From Paralithodes platypus (lineage: Eukaryota; Arthropoda; Malacostraca; Decapoda; Lithodidae): a stretch of DNA of 64,000 bases. The notes beneath the pieces are model-generated. The model worked only from the letters and a program-made list of their open reading frames with translations, was not told the DNA's origin and made no database searches. This document shows, in pieces, positions 21,871-31,904 of this stretch. The position numbers and the translations under genes were made by a program. Each line of letters starts with the position of its first letter. The first letter of the stretch is position 1. The stretch spans positions 43,652,376 through 43,716,375 of the forward strand of contig CM064523.1 of assembly GCA_032716605.1 (NCBI GenBank), in the 5' to 3' direction.

Positions 21871-22786
21871 CTTTAGGTATTTATCAATACCAAATATCAG
21901 TGTGGAATGTTTTCATAGCATTATATGAATATTGCCATATTCAAAAATATGCTACAGGGGGGCCTAGTGAGTAAATTGCTCAATAGGTGGCATTCTGAAA
22001 GTGAGGGTCCGAGTACAAAGGAGTACAAAGGAAATCAAGCAACAACAGGTCTAGTGACCCTTCTAGGCTGCTTGTCCTCCAAAACACTGAGGATCAAGTG
22101 TCCAAACAGTGGTTTAGAGTGGGTAAGGGAACATTGGAAAGGGAACTACTGCCCTGGAACTAATGTCCGTGGCAGGACTAGGAAGTTAGTAGGGGACATA
22201 TGGGTTAGTAACTGAGGGGAGGATAAAATATAGTTATTAATTTACAAACGCAGTCAGTCGCGGGTTTGATGCGAGATATTTGTCTAGGCGGAGTTTAAAT
22301 GAATCAACGGTGCTGCAGTCTATAACGTCTCGGGGAAGCCCATTCCACAAGTTGACAACTTGAATTGAAGAAGAAATTCTTAGATTCGTGTGAGTTAAAG
22401 ATTTACCAATATTTTTGCAACCGTTTCCCCGCGTGTAATTAGATTGGTCGATAGTGAAGTACTTCCTACAGTTCATATTGTCGATGCCTTTGATGATTTT
22501 GAACACTTTAATTAAGTCACCTCTTAATCTGCGCTGGGTTAAAGGAAATAGATTTAATTCTCTAAGACGCTCTTCGTATGGTTTGTTCTTTAGGCTAGGT
22601 ATCATTTTGGTAACTCTACGTTGAACTCGTTCTAGCTTGTTTATGTCTTTTTGGTAATAAGGGCACCAGCATTGAGCGCAGTATTCCAGAAGAGGGCGGA
22701 CTAAGGAATTGTAAAGGGTTAGGATAACGTCTTTGGATTTATGCTCAAATGACCTGCCTATAAAGCCAATTATTTTGTTTGCCTTC

Positions 22787-23232
22787 TTAACCCGTACAGC
22801 CACAGCGACGCGTCTGACGCGTCGGCGATGTATGTAACGCACAGCCCCAGAGACGCGCCTGACGCGTCACCTTAATTGCGTCGACCGTAACCTCAGGTGT
22901 AGCCACTCAAGAGGGCTCAGATTTGTATGGGAACTTTGTACGTATACCACGCAACCGTGCCGATGGTTGAAAACTCTCAAAGTCCACGTGCGTGCGCGTG
23001 AGCGCGCAATAACCTGGTTTTTGGGAGTAATTGCCTTACATTTTTTACTATTGTAAAATACGTTTTCGGGGGCTCTGTAGGACCATTTTTTAAGCTTTTT
23101 GAGCGGTTTTTCGTGGTTTTTCCTTCATTCCTAACCCATTCGCTATTGTTTCTGGAATAAAACCATTTTTTGAAAACCGGCCAGGTTCTGGTGAACAAAC
23201 ATTACAAAACTAGCCAGGGCTCCACGGGTTAA
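22787..23232 (-). mobile_element. TTAA element inside CR1 ORF2
   Basis: 446 bp bounded by TTAA. Left end ttaacccgtacagccacagc; right end agggctccacgggttaa. The empty site gttgttaagaaggc is present in copies 2 and 3 (about 30418-30432 and 33161-33175), so target and duplication are directly visible. Near the left end gacgcgtc occurs repeatedly. The right end resembles that of the 25513 and 29055 elements. Non-coding; orientation is arbitrary. Confidence 0.9.
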
Positions 23233-25512
23233 CAACTTCTGAACATTGTTGACTCGGTTTTAGGTTACTCTATATTGTTACTCCCAGATCGGTTTCTCTG
23301 GTTACATTCTTAAGCTGAGTGCCATTCATCGAATAGTTTGCTTTCTCATTTAGGTATCCGATATGTAGTACTTTACATTTATCCGCATTGAAACTCATTT
23401 GCCAAATTTGGGCTCAATGTGACAATTTATCTAGATTGTGTTGCATATCGTCAACTTTTTCTTTTGAGAGTACGCTATTTGCAATTTTTGTATCGTCAGC
23501 AAATTTTGAGATTGTACAGGTGAGACCCTCATCTATGTCGTTGATGTAAATTAGAAAGAAAATTGGTCCTAGTACCGATCCTTGGGGTACCCCGCTATAC
23601 TTACATTGGTCCATTTAGATGCCTTACCGTTTATGACTACTCTTTGCTTTCTGTCGCTGAGCCAATTTTCGATCCATTTCAACACACCGTCTTGTATTCC
23701 ATGCGCTTTTAGTTTTAGCAGTAAACGTTTGTGGGGAACTTTGTCAAAGGCCTTTTGAAAATCAAGGTATATAATATCTACAGCTTTACTCTCATCGTAG
23801 AGGTTGAGGATATCGTGGAAGAAGTCTAAGAGGTTTGTTAAACAGGAACGTTTTTTACGAAAGTCGTGTTGAGTATCTTTAAGTATGTTATTTTCCTCTA
23901 AGTGATTTACGAGTCTGTCTCTTATGACCGTTTCTAGCATTTTACATACAACTGAGGTTAAGCTAATTGGACGATAGTTACTGGGTAGGGATTTTCTGCC
24001 TTTTTTGAATATCGGTGTTACGTTGGCTCTCTTCCACTGATCAGGCATTGTTCCAGACTGCAAGGATTTATTGAATAGTAATGTCAGTGGTTTGGAGAGC
24101 TCATCCTTAGCTTCCTTTAGAACTCTAGGCGAGATTGTATCAGGTCCAGGCGTTTTATTTACCTTGAGTTTATCTAAACAATTCAATACTTCTCTCTCTG
24201 TTACGGTGATATTGCTTAGAACATCTGAATTATCAATCTGAATCGGCGATGGTGTAGGGATATCACTGAGGTCTTCTGTTGTAAAAACAGATGCAAAGAA
24301 GGTATTGAGGGCATTACTCATTTGTACTTAGTCTTTGGTGTATTCTCCATTTTCATCGACTAACGGTCCAACAGTTGAAGTAACTACTTTTTTCTTTCTG
24401 ATATAACTATAGAATTCTTTCGAGTTTATTTTATTTTGATTCGCAATATGTAACTCTAGGGTCTTTTTACTTTGCTTAATTAACTTTTTGGCTTTGCGTC
24501 GAAGCTCTACAAATTTCACCCGTTCTTCGTCATTTTGTGAGGATTTTAATCTATCATTAGCAAATTTGTTAGCAAGCAGGCAGTTTGAAATATCTTTTTT
24601 CCACCATTTGGGCTTATTATTATGGCCTGGACGCCGTATTTTCGATGGTATGCAGTCTTGCACTGCTTTTAGGTAAGTGGTTTCGAATAACTTCCAAGAT
24701 TTATTTATGTCGTTATTGTTAATTAAAATGCTCCAGTCAGTTTCTTTAAACATAGCTCTAAGTTTATGAAAGTTTGCTTTCTTGAAATTAGGGACTTTTT
24801 CGATGCTACTATTTGGTTCGTTACTAGTAAAGTTTAAGGTGAAAGTTGTCGTACGATGGTCGCTGTTACTGAATTCATCACCAACATTCAAATTCTCTAT
24901 TAATTCTTCTTTTGTTGCAAGTACAATGTCAAGAACGTTATTACCACGGGTCGGTGTTCGAACAAATTGATAAAGCGAACTCTCTTGCAAGTTCGTATAC
25001 AAGTCATGTTCAGAGTGTGAAGTAAGAGTATCGCCCCACTTGGTCACAGGTAAATTAAAGTCGCCAAAAATTACGGTATCTTGTGAGTTACTTACATCTG
25101 CAATTTGTTCGTAAATTTCTCGGTCAGTTTGCACTGATTAAGCTGGAGGTCTGTATATTAACGCAAGTATTATTGTTGTACCTTTATTATTCTTTATTAG
25201 GACAAAAGATGTGTCGACGTTCACAATTTGAGGTTTTGACAAGAGGGTAGGGTTAAGACTTTCTTTGATATAAAGTAAAATGCCACCTCCATTTCGATTG
25301 TTTCGACTTTTCTCAAACATTACATAACCGGGAAGTGAATACTCTGCTAAAAAGTCTCTATCTTCTGTATTCAGCCAAGATTCTGTTATGCCAATCACAT
25401 CATAATTTTCTGTAAACACTAGCTCCTCTAAATCTGAAAATTTATTGCGTATGCTACGAGCGTTTGCATAGAAACCTTTAAATTTGTTATTTTAGAACTC
25501 ACGGAACGCTCT

Positions 25513-26212
25513 TTAACCCGTTGAGACCCAGCGCCGCACGTGTTGCGTCGGCAGTCTTTGATCACCAACTCCCAGCGACGCATCACGTGCGTCCGACATA
25601 TAAAAAACACTTACGTGGCTCGTAAGGTAGGAAATGGCGGGAGAATAGGAGGGGGCGGTACCGTAGTGTGTGGGGGAGCCGGGCCAGTAGGTGTGAGCGG
25701 GCCCAGACAGCCGCGCGGCTGGTGGTGGTGGGCTTAGTGGGGATAGTTTACACCCCTAGTTTACCACCACTTTGAACCTTCATTACTCCGGTCGTATGGG
25801 AGCTAGAGGCTTGAGATTTATGTGAGATACTCCTTAGGATGTATGCCGTACAATGCCATACTCAGTTTTTACCCTAGTGCTCCGGGGCGGGTGGTCATGC
25901 GGGGGAGACGAACTATTGAAACCCCCCCCCCCCGCCCCCCAAATGACCGAAATGAGTTTTTTTTTATTTGTGTGTTCATTTCTCACCATTCTCTTCCATT
26001 TTGACTCAACAAATTTTTTTGAAGCTCCACCCCCCCCCCCAAACCCCCCACCGGCCCCCCCCCCCAAAAAAAAATGTCAGAGGTGATTTTTTTTTGTTTT
26101 TTTTTCATTTCTCATCCTTGTCTTCCATTTTAGCAAACAAAAAAAATAAGTGAAAATGGCTTGGGACTGGGGTGAACAAAATATTATAACTAGCCGGGGC
26201 TCAACGGGTTAA
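25513..26212 (+). mobile_element. TTAA element (CCCGTTGAG type) at the CR1 ORF2 5' end
   Basis: 700 bp bounded by TTAA. Left end ttaacccgttgagacccagc; right end ggggctcaacgggttaa. Inside the left end, cgcacgtgttgcgtcggc and gcgacgcatcacgtgcg form a subterminal inverted repeat. C-runs lie near 25920 and 26030. No transposase; a MITE of piggyBac-like (or Kolobok-like) type. A second copy lies at 29055-31668. Confidence 0.9.
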
Positions 26213-26335
26213 TAATATTGTTGGTTCTTGTCGGATCTACATGTATGTTCATGGCTTTCCTCGGTCCTCGCTGTCTTCGGTCCTTATCGCTGGTGGTCCT
26301 CGGTTGCCTCTGTTTTTTGCTTGGCGTTGGATGAT

Positions 26336-27463
26336 TTATGTCACTGCTGCTTCTTCTCGGATGGCGTTTTTTGATCCATGGCTGCGGACTGCTTCATGTA
26401 GGAGACGACCCATACGTACTGAACCCACAGGGTTTAGATGAGTGCCATCCTTGCGGAACAGAGTAGGCTGGTTATAGAAATTATCCCAGAGGTTGATGAA
26501 TTCAACTTCTTCCTTCAGACACAAATATTTTAGTCGGCTATTTGTGCTGAAGGCCTTGTCGTAGAATTTGTCAGGTGCGTCGATCTTGGGGAGAATGCCT
26601 GAGATGATGATAATCCTTGACTTGTTTTTGTAGTGTTGGATCATCTTGCGATATTTCTCCATCAACTCTTCGGATCTGGTGCGCATGATGTCATTTGAAC
26701 CAGCGTGGATGACAAAAAGGGTATTTTCGTTTGCATCGTTTATGGTATCTTCGAAGGCTTCCACAATGTCGTCCAGTCCAGCTCCTGAGATGCAATTTTG
26801 TTTTCGTCAATTTGGGACTCTGTCGCAGAACTCTTCAACCTGTCCTCGTAGGATGGAATCTCCAACGAGCCTGGTCTCTTCTGGTTCGTCTTCCATATCT
26901 ACCAAGATCTCAAATCTGATTGACATTGTGACTGGTAGATGAGACCTTTTCTGCGTTGGTCGTGCACCGTTCCTCACTCGTGTAAATCCGAAAATCTGTG
27001 GTGGCGAGACTCTGCGTACAGGTCGGGGAGAGGAGTGGTTAGAACGGGGACGAGGGGTTGGTACTGTTTGTGCTAGCAGGCTTCTTGCACGAGGAGTGGG
27101 GGAGAGAATAAGGTGAACAGGGCGGCTGTACTGGTTTGATGTCGGCTCAGGTTCATCAGAAGCATCTGTTGCAGTGGCTACTGCAGGTGTTGGATTGTTG
27201 GCAGATGACGTTGGGGCGGTGGTGGATGCTGGAGTTGAAACAATTGGAGTTAGTGATACTCCAATGTTGAGTGTTACAAATTCTTGGAGTGATTCCAGTT
27301 TCCTGGTGAGGGCGTTGATCTTGTTGTGGGCTTCATCCAATTTTGCTGTCAAATCGTCTCGTTGCTGGCAGAGTCGGCAGACTTGTGGATCGGCAGGAGC
27401 AAACATGGAAGCACCAAAGCTACCGGCGCAGTTGGTACAGGAATGAGGCATGGTGACGATCAC
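26336..27463 (-). pseudogene. CR1 ORF1: zinc-finger, coiled-coil, SGNH-esterase protein with one internal stop
   Basis: From ATG 27463 the first 218 codons run to a TGA at 26807-26809; the same frame continues to 26336, about 375 codons in all. Residues 9-34 hold CTNC and CRLC (a zinc-binding pair of CxxC motifs). About 35-62 is a coiled coil and about 75-170 is Pro/Ser/Thr-rich. An SGNH/GDSL-type esterase follows: LVGDSILRG (Ser), VIHAGSNDIM (Asn) and KDGTHLNPVG (Asp and His). This architecture is known from ORF1 of CR1-clade LINEs; the esterase may act on lipids or membranes, but its role is unsettled. The TGA sits in AAT-TGA-CGA and could be a CpG transition from CGA. Confidence 0.88.
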
Positions 27464-27477
27464 TTTCTTCAGATCAC

Positions 27478-27575
27478 TTCACTCACTTAAAAACACTTAA
27501 CTCACTTTAAAAACACTAAACTCACTTTAAAAAACACTTATCTCACTTTAAAAACACTTAACTTACTTCAGGTCA
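27478..27575 (-). repeat. About 20-bp tandem repeat just upstream of CR1 ORF1
   Basis: Four to five imperfect copies of cacttaactcactttaaaa. They lie in the 5' UTR of the minus-strand CR1 element, next to the ORF1 start. Confidence 0.85.
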
Positions 27576-27599
27576 CTTCACTTACATAATAGGCCTAAC

Positions 27600-28205
27600 C
27601 GAAAACAAAAAATTTGAAATACGCACAAATAGGTTATCAGCGGTGATAGCCTAACCGAAAATTAAAACAAAACAAAATTAAATTTAAATACGCAGTGATA
27701 ACCGAACCGAAAACAATTTTATTTTTATTTAAACAGAAATAGGCCACCAGGGGTGATAGCCTATCCTAACCGAAAACAAAAATAACCAAAAACAAAAATT
27801 ATGAAATACCGGTACGCAGAAATAGGCCACCAGCGGTGATAGCCTAACTGAAAATTTAAAAATTTAAGTACGCAGAAATAGGCCACCAGGGATGATAGCC
27901 TAGACTAACCGAAATAAAAAATAACAAAAAACAAAAATTATGAAATACCGGTACCCGGAAATAGGCCACCAGCGGTGATAGCCTAACTGAAAATTTAAAA
28001 ATTTAAGTACGCAGAAATAGGCCACCAGGGATGATAGCCTAGACTAACCGAAAACAAAAATAACCGAAAACAAAAATTATGAAATACCGGTACGCAGAAA
28101 TAGGCCACCAGCGGTGATAGCCTAACTGAAAACTTAAAAATTGAAGTACACAAAAATAGGCCACCAGGGATGATAGCCTAGACTAACCAAAAACAAAAAT
28201 AACCT
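27600..28205 (-). repeat. About 139-bp tandem repeat in the CR1 5' UTR
   Basis: The motif ggccaccagcggtgatagcc recurs at 27825, 27964 and 28103 (period 139), with a second form (accagggatgatagcc) between copies. Each unit is thus two related half-units. Multiple 5' UTR monomers are known from several LINE families, where they can act as promoter units; that role is inference here. Confidence 0.85.
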
Positions 28206-29054
28206 AACCTTAAACAAATATATATATAACAGAATATGTAACTAAATATACAATTCACCAAATAGAGATTATATAAAAATAAAGTGTGACTGCACACAAG
28301 GGGTTAATATACTATGTCAACAGATGAACCTGGTGTCGCTGTAGCCTAGTAAAGCAGTAGGCTACTCTTTTTAGATAAAAAAGTGTATCAGTCAAATGTT
28401 ACTACAAGATCGTGCAAGCAACAACTAAAATTACAGATATATATACAGTAGCTACAGTAGGATACTAAATACAATATCTACAAGAGTTAATACTAAAAAA
28501 CAGATTGGCTGGCTATAGGCTAGGCTAGGCTTGGGTTAGGTTAAAAGCTTGGCAGGTTGGGTTAGGCTAGGTTAGGTTGTACAAATACCACCCTTAGCTT
28601 AGAGTAAAATCAGTCTGAGGAGAAAAAGTCAAGAATATATCTAAGGGGAAAAGATAAATGAATGCACTTAGATTTGGTACAAAATTGGCTGGAATTTAAT
28701 ATGTATAATCCCCCAAAAAAGTTTGTTTACAAAATGGTGTCGGCGTTAGTCCCTGTAGGCAGGTTAGTTAGTAAACAATATTGTTTATTAGCAAATTAAT
28801 ATGCAAAGCTTTACTTACATACAAGGCAGTTAAATTGATACTTACTACAGTAGGAAATGGGTAAAATTAGGGGCTACGATTTGATGTAAAATAGTAAGAG
28901 AGCGTTTGTTTACAAAACAAATCAAAACAATAGATGGCGCTAGTGGCGCCCTGTCCGAGTAGGAGTCTTGTGGTAAACACAAGTTTATCAGTCAATACAC
29001 AGCGAAATATCGTGCAGTGTTACTTACTAAGCTACAGGATGGTTAAACGTGCTC
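28206..29054. other. Unassigned, with TTAGG-like tract
   Basis: Holds a degenerate TTAGG/GGTTA-rich tract at about 28515-28582 (ggttaggctaggttaggtt). It may include the outer 5' end of CR1 copy 1. No gene is recognised. Confidence 0.5.
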
Positions 29055-29277
29055 TTAACCCACTGGATCTCAGCGTCGCACGTGATGCGTCAGCAGTGTT
29101 TGATCACCAGCTCCCAGCGATGCATCACGTGCGTCCGGCATATTAAAATCAGTTACGTGGCTCGTAAGGTAGGAAATGGCGGGAGAATAGGAGGGGGAGG
29201 TACCGTAGTGTGTGTGCGAGCCGGGCCGGTAGGTGTGAGCGGGCCAAGACAGCCGCGCGGCCGGTGGTGGTGGGCTT

Positions 29278-31204
29278 CAACTGTTGGACCGTTAGTCGAT
29301 GAAAATGGAGAATACACCAAAGACGAAGAACAAATGAGTAATGCCCTCAATACCTTCTTTGCATCAGTTTTTACAACAGAAGACCTCAGTGATATCCCTA
29401 CACCATCGCCGATTCAGATTGATAATTCAGATGTTTTAAGCAATATCACCGTTACAGAGAGAGAAGTATTGAATTGTTTAGATAAACTCAAGGTAAATAA
29501 AACGCCTGGACCTGATACAATCTCGCCTAGAGTTCTAAAGGAAGCTAAGGATGAGCTCTCTAAACCACTGACATTACTATTCAATAAATCCTTGCAGTCT
29601 GGAACTATGCCCGATCAGTGGAAGCTAGCCAACGTAACACCGATATTCAAAAAAGGCAGCAAATCCCTATCCAGTAACTATCGTCCAATTAGCTTAACCT
29701 CAGTTGTATGTAAAATGCTAGAAACTGTCATACGAGACAGACTCGTAAATCACTTAGAGGAAAATAACATACTTAAAGATACTCAACACGGCTTTCGTAA
29801 AAAACGTTCCTGTTTAACAAACCTCTTAGACTTCTTCCACGATATCCTCAACCTCTACGATGAGAGTAAAGCTGTAGATATTATATACCTTGATTTTCAA
29901 AAGGCCTTTGACAAAGTTCCCCACAAACGTTTACTGCTAAAACTAAAAGCGCATGGAATACAAGACGGTGTGTTGAAATGGATAGAAAATTGGCTCAGCG
30001 ACAGAAAGCAAAGAGTAGTCATAAACGGTAAGGCATCAAAATGGACCAATGTAAGTAGCGGGGTACCCCAGGGATCGGTACTAGGACCAATTCTCTTTCT
30101 AATTTACATCAACGACATAGATGAGGGTCTCACCTGTACAATCTCAAAATTTGCTGACGATACAAAAATTGCAAATAGCGTACTCTCGAAAGAACAAGTT
30201 GACGATATGCAACACAATCTAGATAAATTGTCATGTTGGGCCCAAATTTGGCAAATGAGTTTCAATGCGGATAAATGTAAAGTACTACATATCGGATACC
30301 TAAATGAGAAAGCAAACTATTCGATGAATGGCACTCAGCTTAAGAATGTAAACAGAGAAACCGATCTGGGAGTAACAATATCGAGTAACCTAAAACCGAG
30401 TCAACAATGTTCAGAAGTTGTTAAGAAGGCAAACAAAATAATTGGCTTTATAGGCAGGTCATTTGAGCATAAATCCAAAGAAGTTATCCTAACACTTTAC
30501 AATTCCTTAGTCCGCCCTCTTCTGGAATACTGCGTTCAATCCTGGTGCCCTTATTACCAAAAAGATATAAACAAGCTAGAACGAGTTCAACGTAGAGTTA
30601 CCAAAATGATACCTAGCCTAAAGAACAAACCATACGAAGAGCGTCTTAGAGAATTAAATCTATTTCCTTTAACCCAGCGCAGATTAAGAGGCGACTTAAT
30701 TCAAGTGTTCAAAATCATCAAAGGCATCGACAATATGAACTGTAGTAAGTACTTCACTATCGACCAATCTAATTACACGCGGGGAAACGGTTGAAAAATT
30801 ATTGGTAAATCTTTTAACTCGCACGAATCTAAGAATTTCTTCTTCAATCGAGTTGTCAACTTGTGGAATGGGCTTCCCCGAAACGTTATAGACTGCATCA
30901 CCGTTGATTCATTTAAACTCCGCCTAGACAAATATCTCGCATCAAACCCGCGACTGACTGCGTTTGTAAATGAATAACTTTATTTTATCCCCCCCCTCAG
31001 TTACTAACCCATCTGTCCCCTACTAACTTCCTAATCCTGCCACGGACATTAGTTCCAGGGCAGTAATTCCCTTTCCAATGTTCCCTTACCCACTCTAAAC
31101 CACTGTTTGGACACTTGATCCTCAGTGTTTTGGAGGACAAGCAACCTAGAAGGGTCACTGGATCTGTTGTTGCTTGATTTCCTTTGTACTCCTTTGTACT
31201 CCTT
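29278..31204 (+). mobile_element. CR1-type LINE, copy 2 (5'-truncated)
   Basis: 1,927 bp starting in ORF2 after the endonuclease (STVGPLVDENGEYTKD) and ending with the tandem terminal repeat tttgtactcc. Inserted in the TTAA element at a precise point; a short shared ctt may be the target duplication. Confidence 0.93.
29280..30974 (+). pseudogene. CR1 copy 2 ORF2, RT domain, one late stop
   Basis: The RT frame is intact through all catalytic motifs: KTPGPDTISPRVLKE, NYRPISLTSVVCKMLE, LDFQKAFDKVPH, SGVPQGSVLGPILFLIY, ISKFADDTKIA, ETDLGVTISS. The first break is a TGA at 30792-30794 after YTRGNG (copy 3 has TGC). The frame then continues to the natural stop after TAFVNE (30972-30976). The open frame extends 5' into the host TTAA element from 29049, which is fortuitous. 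Near identity to copy 3 points to recent mobility. Confidence 0.9.
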
Positions 31205-31904
31205 AGTGGGGATACTTTACACCCTTAGTTCACCGCCACTTTGAACCTTCATTACTCCGGTCGTATGGGAGCTAGAGGCTTGAGATTTATGTGAGGCACT
31301 CCTTAGGATGGATGCCGTACAATGCCATACTCAGTTTTCACCCTAGTGCTCCCGGGCGGGTGGTTATGCGGGGGAGACGAACTTTCGACCCCCCCCCCCT
31401 CGCCCCCCAAATGACCGAGGTGAGTTTTTTTTATTTTTTTCTTCATTTCTCACCATTTTCTTCCATTTTGGCTCAACAAATTTGTTTGAGGCTCCCCCCC
31501 CAACCCCCCACCGCCCCCCAAGAAAAAAATATCCGAGGTGATTTTTTTTTTTTTTTTTTTTCATTTCTCACCCTTGTCTTCCATTTTAGCAAACAAAAAC
31601 AAGAAGTGAAAATGGCTTGGGACTGGGGTGAACAAAATATTATAACTAGCCGGGGCTCAGCGGGTTAACCACCTTTCATGCACAAGAATGAAGAGGATGA
31701 GTAGTTAATACTCAAATTATGATCGATATCGTGAGAGCGTTGACAGAGCGTCTGCAGCGTCTGGCGGTAGCGAGCGAGTGTGGGGGGTGAGACTGTGAAG
31801 CCCAGTGGCGAGGCGGTTTCAGAGATGGAGTTGCTTCGAGCCATGAAGCTTCGCATGTCTCACTCACTAGACTGGAGCAAGACCTCACGGGCCTCACCGT
31901 GTCA

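Larger units (their letters stand above)
22237..26252 (-). pseudogene. CR1 ORF2 (APE endonuclease and reverse transcriptase), broken
   Basis: The ATG at 26252-26250 fits the ORF2 start (MNIHVDPTRTNNIIKERS once the first nested element is skipped). Endonuclease: FYANARSIRNKFSDLEEL, VIGITESWL, GGILLYI, IYRPPA, VIFGDFNLP, SDHRTTTF. RT: TPGPDTISPRVLKE, NYRPISLTSVVCKMLE, LDFQKAFDKVPH, GVPQGSVLGPI, FADDTKIA; then the C-terminus to 22237. Lesions: a 1-nt loss near 25480, TAA at about 25135-25137, TAA at 24328, a 2-nt insertion near 23596, TGA at 23414, and two TTAA insertions. Comparison with copies 2 and 3 identifies each lesion. Confidence 0.9.
22012..28205 (-). mobile_element. CR1-type LINE, copy 1, nearly full length with two nested TTAA elements
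   Basis: Minus-strand element. The 3' end at 22012-22030 has the repeated tttgtactcc terminal unit, the 5' UTR has tandem repeats (27478-28205), and both ORFs are present (27463-26336; 26252-22237). TTAA elements at 25513-26212 and 22787-23232 interrupt it. Copies 2 and 3 at 29278 and 31905 give the uninterrupted sequence. The element is inactive (stops, frameshifts, insertions). CR1 is assigned from the ORF1 esterase, the APE endonuclease and the terminal short repeat. Confidence 0.9.
29055..31668 (+). mobile_element. TTAA element (CCCGTTGAG type), copy 2, split by a CR1 LINE
   Basis: TTAA at 29055-29058 and 31665-31668. Left part 29055-29277 and right part 31205-31668 match the left and right parts of the 25513-26212 element. 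The break at 29277/31205 corresponds to one point near 25734 in that copy. The intervening 1.93 kb is CR1 copy 2. The left end reads ttaacccactggatctcag and the right end ggggctcagcgggttaa. Confidence 0.92.

Noticed and set aside
29049..29280. N-terminal extension of the 581-codon frame at 29049-30794
   Set aside because: The first 77 or so codons are TTAA-element sequence that happens to be open; the fusion has no sign of a selected gene.
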